Below, one piece after another: positions 36,570-45,387 of a stretch of 64,000 bases of DNA (the first letter of the stretch is position 1; each line of letters starts with the position of its first letter). The stretch lies in assembly GCA_963743325.1 (NCBI GenBank), contig CAVUOZ010000008.1, positions 310,001-374,000 on the forward strand. The letters are read 5' to 3'. The notes under the pieces are model-generated. The model was given only the letters and a program-made list of their open reading frames with translations, made no database searches and was not told the DNA's origin. Both the position numbers and the translations under genes were made by a program. Source of the stretch: DATFVA01 sp963743325 (lineage in GTDB: Bacteria > Bacteroidota > Ignavibacteria > Ignavibacteriales > Ignavibacteriaceae).

Positions 36570-36705
36570 TGTTTGGGTGTCGTTGATAATGAGATTATGA
36601 TTCTCTCATACATTCAATCTGTTATGCTCAGATAAACGTTACTTGCGAAGAGTATGAGTATGACAGAAAGTCAAAAGTTTTAACATTAATTATAGAGGTA
36701 CTATT

Positions 36706-37245
36706 ATGAAAGTAAAATATATGATTCTTCCAATGATCCTGGTTATATCTATGACACTCCCTATGTTCGGACAGGATAAATCAAAAGTGGAGACAACGAC
36801 CATCACAAAGCTAAACGATATTTCGAATGTACTGGGTGCGCCAATTTATGAATCGACAATCGATAGTCTTAATACAAAAGTCTGGATAGTAACCCAGCAA
36901 AAGTATAAGGAGATGATGAAGACAAAGACGGGTGAGGCGATGGGTGAGAAGAAAGATACTAGTATGAAGATGGATAAAGAGACTAAGAAAGATATGGTGA
37001 GCGGTACACATTACTTTATTTTTGACGTAACAAATATTACGAATAGAAAAGAAGCAGCCGATACCAGCGCCAAGGTGGAAATAGTTTCTCCATCAAAGAA
37101 AATTGCTTCAGTAGACCTCCAGCCAATGATGAACCACTTTGGTGGTGGTGTATTGCTCGATGAGAAAGGAGAATACCTATTTACAATTAATCTGAATATC
37201 GGCACGGGTTACAAAACCACGCAATTCATGTATAAGATAAAATAG
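36706..37245 (+). CDS. Secreted protein of unknown function
   Basis: The 179 residues have a signal peptide (cut near MFGQ), a Lys/Met-rich segment (GEAMGEKKDTSMKMDKETKK) and a C-terminal beta-rich domain (THYFIFDVTNITNRK to FTINLNIGTGYKTTQF), which looks like an immunoglobulin-like sandwich. No family recognised. It is 9 bp before the LysE gene and likely co-transcribed with it. Confidence 0.62.
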   Translation: MKVKYMILPMILVISMTLPMFGQDKSKVETTTITKLNDISNVLGAPIYESTIDSLNTKVWIVTQQKYKEMMKTKTGEAMGEKKDTSMKMDKETKKDMVSGTHYFIFDVTNITNRKEAADTSAKVEIVSPSKKIASVDLQPMMNHFGGGVLLDEKGEYLFTINLNIGTGYKTTQFMYKIK

Positions 37246-37254
37246 CATTGTAAT

Positions 37255-37866
37255 ATGAATTTTATCATTTTTCTAAAGGGAGTCTTTATAGGTTTTGCGA
37301 TGGCAGTGCCTATCGGACCAATCGGTATAATGTGTATCCGCAGGACACTAACAGAAGGACGTTTACGCGGACTAATTATAGGTCTTGGAGCTGCAACTGC
37401 GGATTTACTTTATGGTTGTATTGCGGCATTCGGACTTACAATTATTTCAGACGCACTTGTCAGCCACAGAATTTGGATACGGCTTGTCGGGGGAGCGCTT
37501 CTTCTTTTCCTGGGAATAAGAACATTTCGAAAAATCCCGGCTGATCCTAAAATTCCAATAAACAACAGTGGAATTTTAAGAACATTTTTCACGGCTTTTT
37601 TAATAACGCTTACAAATCCTCTGACAATTTTTGCTTTTCTTGCTGTATTTACCGCACTCGGTTTGGGAAGCGATCTTGGTGATTTTTCTGCATCAGCTCT
37701 TGTTGCGGGTGTTTTTATAGGGTCGGCTTTATGGTTTCTATCTCTTAGCTCCGGGGTTATGCTTTTCAGAAAGAAGCTTGACTTAGTCGGACTGGGATGG
37801 GTAAACAAAATTGCAGGTGTGTTGATTATTTTGTCAGGCATCATTGTTATGGCGAGTTTGTTATGA
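37255..37866 (+). CDS. LysE-family translocator
   Basis: The 203 residues form six membrane helices with the family start FIIFLKGVFIGFAMAVPIGP, IGIMCIRRTLTEG and the mid-helix NPLTIFAFLAVF. LysE/RhtB proteins export amino acids or related small molecules across the inner membrane. The substrate is unknown. It lies just after the secreted protein at 36706. Confidence 0.87.
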   Translation: MNFIIFLKGVFIGFAMAVPIGPIGIMCIRRTLTEGRLRGLIIGLGAATADLLYGCIAAFGLTIISDALVSHRIWIRLVGGALLLFLGIRTFRKIPADPKIPINNSGILRTFFTAFLITLTNPLTIFAFLAVFTALGLGSDLGDFSASALVAGVFIGSALWFLSLSSGVMLFRKKLDLVGLGWVNKIAGVLIILSGIIVMASLL

Positions 37867-37959
37867 ATATTTTTTTCATTAAAGTTTAATCGCAGCTATT
37901 TATACACAAATGCGAGTTAAACGTTTACGCATTTTTATAATTTAATTCTAAGAAAATTA

Positions 37960-38619
37960 ATGAAAGATATTACTGGTTTATTATTCACGGTTTTAGTTAC
38001 TCTTATAACACTTTTACCAATAATCAATCCGGTGAGTACTGCGGTGCTTTTCCTGAGTATCAGTTCTCATCTAAGTAATGAGGAACGTAATCACCAGATT
38101 ATTTTGGCATGTATTTATATGACGGTTATTTTGGTCGCCTTTCTCCTGGCCGGACATTTTATTATGATTATTTTCGGTATCTCTCTACCCGGGATTCGCA
38201 TAGCAGGCGGAATGATAATCGGGTTTCTTGGTTTTCGTATGTTGTTTCCCGGTAGAGAAGATATCACACAGGAAGGGAAACAGGAAGCGCTTCAGAAAAG
38301 CAATATCTCGTTTAGTCCGCTTGCTATGCCAAGCCTGAGCGGACCGGGTGCAATTGCAACGGTAATAACTATGTCATCATCCATTGATGGGCGTCATGGA
38401 TATGATAAAGTTTTTGCTTTTACAGGGGTCATTCTTGCTATTGTAATTACAGCAATAATTACCTGGCTGGTTCTTCGTAGTGCTGGTTTTATGCGTCGTA
38501 TACTCGGCGTAAATGGTGTGGATAGTCTTTCCAGAATTATGGGTTTTCTTCTTGTTTGTATAGGAATTCAATTTGTTATTACTGCTATAATGGATCTGGC
38601 AGATGGTGCAGTAATTTAG
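37960..38619 (+). CDS. MarC-family membrane protein
   Basis: The 219 residues have six membrane helices and MarC motifs: LLPIINPVSTAVLFLSI near the N terminus, GIRIAGGMIIGFLGFRML, and FSPLAMPSLSGPGAIATVI. The family is of unknown transport function, linked once to antibiotic resistance and later disputed. It closes the unit that begins with cassette 10. Confidence 0.87.
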   Translation: MKDITGLLFTVLVTLITLLPIINPVSTAVLFLSISSHLSNEERNHQIILACIYMTVILVAFLLAGHFIMIIFGISLPGIRIAGGMIIGFLGFRMLFPGREDITQEGKQEALQKSNISFSPLAMPSLSGPGAIATVITMSSSIDGRHGYDKVFAFTGVILAIVITAIITWLVLRSAGFMRRILGVNGVDSLSRIMGFLLVCIGIQFVITAIMDLADGAVI

Positions 38620-38691
38620 GAGGCAAATTATTAATCGAATCATACAATTAACTGATGAAAAAAATAAACTTGTCTCAGTATTTATCACTCT

Positions 38692-38754
38692 AAAGATGTA
38701 GATCCTTTTTCATCCTTTTGCCTTATTTACCAGTCATTCTTTTCTTTCTATAAT
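38692..38754 (+). promoter_or_regulatory. 63-bp cassette promoter 11, before ice-binding-type gene
   Basis: AAAGATG, TAGATCCTTTTT, CATCC, 10 bp, TTTACC (38726-38731), 17 bp, TATAAT (38749-38754). The -35 box is weak and the -10 box is perfect, as expected if an activator makes up for the -35. Confidence 0.82.
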
Positions 38755-38827
38755 TAGCGTAATAAATAATAGATCGATGCAGAACTCAAATGTCTGCCAT
38801 AACAAATATTCATCACAGGAGGATTTT

Positions 38828-39907
38828 ATGAATATCTATACAAAGGAACCGATGTTTGCGCAAATAAGTTGGAGGCGGTTCCTCGGAACGATTCTTTTGG
38901 TTGCTTTGATGATACCAGCCACCGCTGTATCTCAATCCTCACCGGCACCAGTGAATCTTGGAACATCTGGCAATTTCGTGATTCTGGCAAAAACAGGAAT
39001 CTCAACCACTGGAGTCACCTCAATAACCGGGGATATTGGAGTTAGTCCAATTGATCATACTGCAATAACTGGATTTGATTTAATATTAGATCCCTCAGGT
39101 ACATTTTCGACATCATCTTTAGTTGTTGGGAAAGTATATGCTGCAGATTATGCTCCCCCAACTCCAACTATGTTGATTACGGCTGTGAGCGACATGGAAA
39201 CTGCCTACACCGACGCAGCTGGGCGGACACCGCCTGATTATACTGAACTGTATAGCGGAGATATTACCGGGCAGACCCTCACTCATGGTGTCTATAAATG
39301 GAGTACCGGAGTACTGGTATCGGCTGGGGGTGTCACTATTTCGGGCACAGCAAGTGATGTATGGATCTTCCAGATAGCACAAAATTTAACATTGGCTAAC
39401 GGAGCCATTATTACCCTTAGCGGTGGTGCACAAGCTTCCAACATCTTCTGGCAGGTCGCTGGCCAGGTTACTCTTGGAACAACATCTGACTTCAAAGGAA
39501 TTATATTGTGTCAAACATTGATTGATATGCAGACAGGTGGAATTTTGAACGGCAGAATGCTGGCACAGACTGCAGTTACATCAGACGCCAATACCATCAA
39601 TAGTCCAACAGTAGTAAATGTTGTAGAGAATGGTTTAGCTCCTCAGGAATTCGCGCTCTACCAGAACTATCCGAATCCCTTCAACCCTACGTCAACAATC
39701 AAATATGCTATTTCCCAAACTGGTTTTGTAACCATAAGTATTTATGACGTTCTTGGGGAGGAGATCAAGGTATTGGTAAATGAGGAGCAAACTCCAGGAA
39801 ATTATGAAATAATTTTCGATGGTAAAGATTTAGCAAGCGGAATATATTTCTATAAAATCAGAACCGGAGAATTTTCCCAAATCAAGAAAATGGTCTTGAT
39901 GAAATAG
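38828..39907 (+). CDS. Ice-binding-like (DUF3494) protein with T9SS sorting domain
   Basis: The start at 38828 is decided by AGGAGG 5-10 bp upstream; the longer frame lacks a ribosome site. The 359 residues hold a signal segment (about 12-36), a DUF3494 beta-helix (about 45-265, LGTSGNFVILAKTGIST, GDIGVSP, SDVWIFQIAQNLTL, NIFWQVAGQVTLGTTS) and a C-terminal type IX secretion sorting domain (about 280-359, YQNYPNPFNPTSTIKY, ending KIKKMVLMK-like). The domain binds ice or serves as an adhesin in other proteins. It is exported through T9SS to the surface. Confidence 0.88.
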   Translation: MNIYTKEPMFAQISWRRFLGTILLVALMIPATAVSQSSPAPVNLGTSGNFVILAKTGISTTGVTSITGDIGVSPIDHTAITGFDLILDPSGTFSTSSLVVGKVYAADYAPPTPTMLITAVSDMETAYTDAAGRTPPDYTELYSGDITGQTLTHGVYKWSTGVLVSAGGVTISGTASDVWIFQIAQNLTLANGAIITLSGGAQASNIFWQVAGQVTLGTTSDFKGIILCQTLIDMQTGGILNGRMLAQTAVTSDANTINSPTVVNVVENGLAPQEFALYQNYPNPFNPTSTIKYAISQTGFVTISIYDVLGEEIKVLVNEEQTPGNYEIIFDGKDLASGIYFYKIRTGEFSQIKKMVLMK

Positions 39908-40040
39908 TGACAAATGACCCCTCAGGTATGTAAATTCAATAAAAGGCTGGAGTTAAAATAGCTCCCCCTTTTCACTTCTCGATGGAACTAATTCTTTACA
40001 AGCGCTTAATTGTCGAATAGGCATTGAGTAAACTCACCCA

Positions 40041-40105
40041 AAAGATGTAATTCCCTTTTCATCCTTTTGACGGATTGAATTTACCAGCGAATGGTTGAAT
40101 ATTAG
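40041..40105 (+). promoter_or_regulatory. 63-bp cassette promoter 12, before response regulator 3
   Basis: AAAGATG, TAATTCCCTTTT, CATCC, 10 bp, TTGAAT (40075-40080), then AATATT after 17 bp or TATTAG after 19 bp. Its presence before a regulator gene suggests autoregulation of the system. Confidence 0.78.
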
Positions 40106-40179
40106 TTTCAGTTAATTAAGTAAGCAATTATTCTCTAAACAATGCTTCATAGTAAAATATTTATTCATAAAAATATGCC

Positions 40180-40869
40180 ATGAAAAAAATCAGATTATTA
40201 CTTATTGAAGATAACCGTCTCCTGCGCGACGGGATCTTTTCAATTCTTAAACTTCAAAAAGATATTATTATTATCGCCACATCGGGAGATAGTAAGAATA
40301 CACTTATGAAAATCAAACAGCTAAAGCCGAATGTGGTTCTTTTAGATCTGGGTTTACGCAGCCAGAATAGTCTACACGTCGTGGAAATAGTCAGGAAAGA
40401 CTTTCCGGGGGCAAAAATCATCGTAATGGATCTTGCACCTGTTCAGGCGGACATCCTCCAATATGTAAAAGCCGGGGCTAATGGTTTTATCCTAAAGGAT
40501 ACATCCCTCAGAGATTTCTTAAACACCATAAGATCTGTGGCAGAAGGGTCTACAGTTCTTCCCCCGTTGTTAGTTGATTCACTTTTTTCCCAGATTATTG
40601 ATTATGCGGTAAAAGAAGGCAAATCTCAGCTGAAAGAATCCGTTAAAATGACTAAACGGGAACGTGAAGTTATAGTATTGCTTGGTGAAGGAAGGAGTAA
40701 TAAAGATATCGCACAAAAAATTCATATTTCAACTTATACAGTTAAGAGTCATATTCATAATATTATGGAGAAGCTCGCTTTGCATACCCGCCTGGAAATA
40801 GCTAATTATTCTTATTCAGGAGAAACTCTAAAGACAATTGCTAAAAGTATTTCAACAATTAATAATTGA
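40180..40869 (+). CDS. NarL/FixJ-type response regulator 3 (atypical receiver)
   Basis: The 229 residues match regulators 1 and 2 throughout but are clearly diverged (LuxR HTH TKREREVIVLLGEGRSNKDIAQKIH). The acidic pair, the phospho-acceptor Asp (VVLLDLGL) and Lys (FILKD) are present, and the switch residue is again Asp (IIVMDLAP). It is the only regulator gene with a cassette directly upstream. It may be the amplifier or the late regulator of the set. Confidence 0.88.
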   Translation: MKKIRLLLIEDNRLLRDGIFSILKLQKDIIIIATSGDSKNTLMKIKQLKPNVVLLDLGLRSQNSLHVVEIVRKDFPGAKIIVMDLAPVQADILQYVKAGANGFILKDTSLRDFLNTIRSVAEGSTVLPPLLVDSLFSQIIDYAVKEGKSQLKESVKMTKREREVIVLLGEGRSNKDIAQKIHISTYTVKSHIHNIMEKLALHTRLEIANYSYSGETLKTIAKSISTINN

Positions 40870-40937
40870 TGTATCACTAAAAATGGACTTTAACTTTTAC
40901 GATATGAGAACTTTATTTTGAGGAAGGATTTAAGCGA

Positions 40938-41300
40938 ATGCACATTGGCTGGTGTAAGTGCATACTTCAATCAACATGCCGGCTTAATTTGATTAATTTG
41001 AGCCATCATCACTTCGATAACCTGGTTGGGGTTTACATAATATGGCTTGTAAATAATAATACCAGAATTATTTGTGTGGGAAAAGGTAATATCAGGGATA
41101 AATTAATTGAAATGAAATCTGATAAAAAAGTGCAAGAATATGGTCCCGACTTATTTGTGACCTGGGCAGCCGTTCCATTTGATTTACTGGATGGTGTAGA
41201 ATCTTTTCTATGTACAGAGTTAAATCCTGAAATTTATAGTACTTCAAAACCTGTTGATCTCATAAATGTCAATTTGCCATCCTTTGCAATTTATGATTGA
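40938..41300 (+). CDS. Small protein with GIY-YIG-like core
   Basis: The 120-residue frame begins 68 bp after regulator 3. Its middle, LVGVYIIWLVNNNTRIICVGKGNIRDKLIEM, matches the GIY-YIG core layout (GVY-x9-10-I-C-VGKG where the second motif would be YIG/YVG), followed by a Glu in DGVESFLCTELNP. The first 28 residues look non-conserved, so the true start may be later. If real, it is a single-domain, divergent GIY-YIG protein; activity cannot be assumed. Confidence 0.5.
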   Translation: MHIGWCKCILQSTCRLNLINLSHHHFDNLVGVYIIWLVNNNTRIICVGKGNIRDKLIEMKSDKKVQEYGPDLFVTWAAVPFDLLDGVESFLCTELNPEIYSTSKPVDLINVNLPSFAIYD

Positions 41301-41362
41301 ACCAAAAAAATCCTACACAAAAAACTCTCCTGTTATTATTAACTTCTTATTTGTATCTTTCA

Positions 41363-41425
41363 AAAGGATTAATCCTTTTTTCATCCATTTGGTTCATTTG
41401 TAGTAGCAAATACTTTTAATATCTT
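41363..41425 (+). promoter_or_regulatory. 63-bp cassette promoter 13
   Basis: AAAGGAT, TAATCCTTTTTT, CATCC, 10 bp, TTTGTA (41397-41402), 17 bp, TATCTT (41420-41425). The radical-SAM gene at 41536 follows. Confidence 0.75.
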
Positions 41426-41535
41426 TTTATACTAATGAATGCGAAAGAATAGAGTTCTATCCAAAATAATCATTTATAAAGAATTTAGAAGTAAGGGAAC
41501 CAGAAGTTAGAAATAGAGGAAATGGGTAATAAGTC

Positions 41536-43176
41536 ATGATAAAGTTATTACAAAAAAACCCCCGCTGTCTTTTGATACATCCAGGGTTTTCACCATACAG
41601 TTTTTGGAACTTCGTTGAGGTCAGCAAAATTGTCGGTGCAAAATATCTGGCAGCACCACTTGGGCTGATGACGCTGGCTGCGTTGCTGCCTCCTGAATGG
41701 GAAATAAAATTAATTGATACAAATGTTGAACCTCTGCTTGATGAGCATTTTGAATGGGCCGATATGGTGTTTACAGGCGGTATGCTGCCGCAGCAAATCG
41801 GTATACAGGATATTATTAGTTTAGCTCACCAAAAACATAAGCCTGTCGTGGTTGGCGGACCAGATCCAACATCTCAACCGCATCTTTATCAGTCTGCTGA
41901 TTATCTTGTTTTAGGAGAAGGTGAAATTACTATACCAATGTGGTTAAACGATATGAGGAATGGCAGTAAGAGTGGCGAATATAAATCTGATGATTACGCT
42001 GATATGACTAAAGCAGTTGTGCCGAGATTTGATCTGATAAACTTCAACAATTATGTACACCTGAATATACAATTTACCCGCGGCTGTCCATTCTATTGTG
42101 AATTTTGTGATATAATTGAATTGTATGGCAGAAAACCGCGCTCTAAAACTCCTGAACAAATGATCAGAGAACTTCAGGCTTTATATGATCTGAATTACCG
42201 GGGTCATATTGATATTGTTGATGACAATTTTATCGGGAACAAGAAACAGGTAAAGGAGACCTTGCAGGCAATTAAAGTGTGGTCCCAAAAAAATAATTAC
42301 CCCTTTTATTTTGGCACCGAAGCTTCAATTAATCTGGCAGATGATGATGAACTTCTGCAGTTGATGAGAGATGTTGATTTCCGGCTGGTATTTACGGGTC
42401 TTGAAACGCCGGAGGACGAGGTACTGGAAAAAGCTAATAAGAAAACAAACATGAACAGATCAATTGTTGAAGCAACCAGGAAAATCAGTTCGTACGGTAT
42501 GGTAGTCAATGCAGGATTCATCATAGGCTTTGATAATGAGAACGGCCAGACTGCAAAAAGAATGAATGCATTTATACAGGATACCGGTATATGCGTAGCA
42601 ATGCTGGGATTATTGTATGCTTTGCCCAACACAAAGTTAACCAAACGATTGCAGGAGGAAGGAAGATTATTTGAAGAATTTTCGATTTTTACTGATAATA
42701 ATACTCAGATTGATCAGGCATCCTGCGGTTTAAACTTTATAACACTGAGACCAAGAATAGATATTTTAAGAGACTTTGTTGAAGTTCTAAGCTATATATA
42801 CAATCCTGAACAGTATTATGACAGAATAATACGCACATGTCTGAACCTGAACGTAACGAATAAGTATAAACATAATTTTAAAAAGACTTTAAAGAATCTG
42901 AGATCCTTCTCAAGGATTGTCAGGCAGGTCGGCTTTAATGAAAATACAGGAAAGCTGTTCTGGAAAATGTTTTTTACTGTTCTTCTTAAAAATCCGAAAG
43001 CAATTGAATGGGGCGTGAGTCTGTCTGCAATGTTCATACACTTTTATAATCACTCTATTTTTATAATCGACCTTACAAATCAGCAGATTGATAATATCTC
43101 CAAAAATGGAGAGGATATATATAACCAAAATCGACTTAATATGACCGAAGCAAAAGTGACTAATTATTCAAAGTGA
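41536..43176 (+). CDS. B12-binding radical-SAM protein, DUF4070 type, copy 1
   Basis: The 546 residues hold an N-terminal cobalamin-binding domain (about 10-150, PLGLMTLAALLPPEW, VVVGGPDPTS), a radical-SAM core with the 4Fe-4S motif C-x3-C-x2-C (GCPFYCEFC at about 186-194), GTEASINLADDDELL, and a C-terminal DUF4070 domain (about 420-520). Relatives include the hopanoid methylase group and other lipid or natural-product methylases. The substrate is unknown. It is 64 bp upstream of a second gene of the same family. Confidence 0.88.
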   Translation: MIKLLQKNPRCLLIHPGFSPYSFWNFVEVSKIVGAKYLAAPLGLMTLAALLPPEWEIKLIDTNVEPLLDEHFEWADMVFTGGMLPQQIGIQDIISLAHQKHKPVVVGGPDPTSQPHLYQSADYLVLGEGEITIPMWLNDMRNGSKSGEYKSDDYADMTKAVVPRFDLINFNNYVHLNIQFTRGCPFYCEFCDIIELYGRKPRSKTPEQMIRELQALYDLNYRGHIDIVDDNFIGNKKQVKETLQAIKVWSQKNNYPFYFGTEASINLADDDELLQLMRDVDFRLVFTGLETPEDEVLEKANKKTNMNRSIVEATRKISSYGMVVNAGFIIGFDNENGQTAKRMNAFIQDTGICVAMLGLLYALPNTKLTKRLQEEGRLFEEFSIFTDNNTQIDQASCGLNFITLRPRIDILRDFVEVLSYIYNPEQYYDRIIRTCLNLNVTNKYKHNFKKTLKNLRSFSRIVRQVGFNENTGKLFWKMFFTVLLKNPKAIEWGVSLSAMFIHFYNHSIFIIDLTNQQIDNISKNGEDIYNQNRLNMTEAKVTNYSK

Positions 43177-43240
43177 AGTCATAAGAAAGCCATATCATAT
43201 ATAAATCGGTTCTTTAATCAAAATACATATAATTAAAAAA

Positions 43241-44717
43241 ATGAATATACTATTAGTTTACCCAATGTATCCGGATACTTTCTGGAGCTTTAAACACGCC
43301 TTAAAGTTTGTTTCAAAGAAAGCAAGTTTCCCGCCCCTGGGACTGCTTACGGTTGCATCAATGCTTCCTGAAGACTGGAACAAAAGACTAATTGACATGA
43401 ATGCAGCTGACCTGAAGGATGAAGATATTCTGTGGTCCGACTACGTTTTTATAAGCGCTATGTCGGTTCAAAGTGACTCTGCGAACCAGGTCATAGAACG
43501 CTGCAAAAACCTGAATGCGAAAATTGTTGCCGGCGGAACCTTTATTCACCAGCAGCTCAGAGAATTACGATAATGTTGATCATCTTGTTCTGAATGAGGC
43601 GGAAATTACGTTTCCCCGATTTCTTAATGATCTGAAAGAGGGAAAACCAAAACATTCGTATACAACTGAAGAATGGGCGGATATTACTGCCACTCCATTG
43701 CCTTTGTGGGATATTGTGCCCATTAATCATTATACATCTATGAATCTCCAGTATTCCCGCGGATGTCCGTATGATTGTGATTTTTGTGACATAACGGTTC
43801 TTTACGGAAGAAAGCCTCGTACGAAGACTAAGAATCAGGTTTTAGCTGAATTAGATACATTATATAATACAGGCTGGCGCGGACCGGTATTTTTTGTTGA
43901 TGATAATTTCATAGGCAACAAAGGGAAATTGAAAAAAGAAATCCTACCGGCAATAGCCGAATGGATGGAGCAAAACGGAAGTCCTTTCTACCTGAACACG
44001 GAGGCTTCAATTAATCTTGCAGATGATGAGCAGCTGATGGATCTTATGGTGAAGGCCGGTTTTGAAGCTGTGTTTATAGGAATAGAGTCTCCTAATGAAG
44101 AAAGCCTGGCTGAGTGCAACAAATCCCAGAACAGAAACCGTGACCTGATTTCAAGTATAAGAAAAATACAGCAGGCGGGACTTGAAGTACAGGGAGGGTT
44201 TATCGTTGGTTTTGATAATGATCCCCCTTCAATATTTGAAAAGCTTACCAGTTTCATACAGGAAAGCGGGATTGTCACTGCAATGGTCGGGCTCTTAAAT
44301 GCACCAAAGGGAACGAAGCTTGCGAAAAGACTGGAAGGCGAGGGAAGGATGCTTAAAGATTTTACAGGCAATAACACTGACTTTTCAATTAACTTCATTC
44401 CCCGGATGGACTCTAAGGACCTCCTTGCAGGTTATCAGAAAATTCTTGATAAAATTTATTCGCCCAAATATTACTATGAACGTGTTATGCTCTTTTTAAA
44501 AGAATTTAAGCCTGGGAAGAAAAAAGTCTTTCATCTTAATCCTAATTATATTCTAGCATTATTCAAATCAATAGTAAAACTTGGAATCATCGGAAAGGAA
44601 AGAATATACTACTGGAAGTTATTTTTCTGGTCGTTGTATCGGAAGCCTCAGTTATTTTCCCTGGCAATTTTATTTACAATTTATGGATTTCATTTCAGGA
44701 AAGTATCCGGGGGTTAG
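43241..44717 (+). pseudogene. B12-binding radical-SAM protein, DUF4070 type, copy 2, frameshifted
   Basis: The cobalamin domain (NILLVYPMYPDTFWSF, FPPLGLLTVASMLPEDW) is in one frame until about 43537. The rest (LFTSSSENYDNVDHLVLNEAE, then GCPYDCDFC, TEASINLADDEQL, DUF4070) is in another. Deleting one A in GCGGAACC at 43537-43538 restores GGPLFTSS and a protein of about 491 residues. All catalytic cysteines are intact, so either the frameshift is a sequence error or a recent inactivation. It pairs with the gene at 41536 behind cassette 13. Confidence 0.82.
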
Positions 44718-44820
44718 CGATCCTTAAAGTTCGAAAATTAAACTTACTTTAGGCAAATCAAATTTATACAAATATTCCCTTTTAAAATAAGCCAATAATT
44801 ATATATATAGTTTTCAATCT

Positions 44821-44883
44821 AAAGATGTAGTTCCTATTTCATCCCTTTGCCGGATTGGATCATTATATTTCTATATAAATCTT
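44821..44883 (+). promoter_or_regulatory. 63-bp cassette promoter 14
   Basis: AAAGATG, TAGTTCCTATTT, CATCC, 10 bp, TTGGAT (44855-44860). At the 17-bp position the -10 reads AATCTT, the weakest of the set; TATA-rich sequence at 44869-44879 may serve instead. The next gene starts at 44917. Confidence 0.72.
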
Positions 44884-44916
44884 CATATAGAAAATTAGAT
44901 GGAAAGGATGCTTATT

Positions 44917-45111
44917 ATGTTTAGATCATCTACTATTGAAAGAGGTGGAGCTAAGTTTGACGGCATACAAAAAGTTAATGGGGAGGATAAATTTGCGCTT
45001 ACAACGGACCGGCAAACAGGTTCTACCTATTATCTCCCAATTAAAGGATTAACTAAAAAGAAAGTTCAAACTAAATTAGCTAATGAGAGAAAGAAATTTA
45101 AGATCCAGTGA
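44917..45111 (+). CDS. Small basic cytoplasmic protein of unknown function
   Basis: I start at the ATG of MFRSSTIERGG, which has GGAAAGGA upstream, rather than the ATG six codons earlier. The 64 residues are basic and strand-rich (KFALTTDRQTGSTYYLPIKGL) with a Lys-rich C terminus. No family recognised. It is the sole gene between cassettes 14 and 15, which argues that it is a real member of the set. Confidence 0.6.
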   Translation: MFRSSTIERGGAKFDGIQKVNGEDKFALTTDRQTGSTYYLPIKGLTKKKVQTKLANERKKFKIQ

Positions 45112-45253
45112 TTATCGTTTAGTGTGTCTTGCTTAATGTATAGTTATATTCTCCTTGAAATTTGCATAACCAGGTATTGAGAAAAACTTCCGTTGTTGAA
45201 AACAATATATGCCTTACCCTCAAAATATCGGCAAAAAAGATGCCTTCAATCAA

Positions 45254-45316
45254 AAAGGATTAAGTCTTTTTTCATCCCTTCGCCCGATTGATTACTCTTG
45301 CTTCAGCTTGTAGCTT
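45254..45316 (+). promoter_or_regulatory. 63-bp cassette promoter 15, before OmpA gene
   Basis: AAAGGAT, TAAGTCTTTTTT, CATCC, 10 bp, TTGATT (45288-45293), 17 bp, TAGCTT (45311-45316). Confidence 0.8.
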
Positions 45317-45387
45317 ATTAGGTATTCCTAGAAATCTAATTCATTGAGAATTAACTGTACAATATTTTATTAACAAATGAGGAAAAA

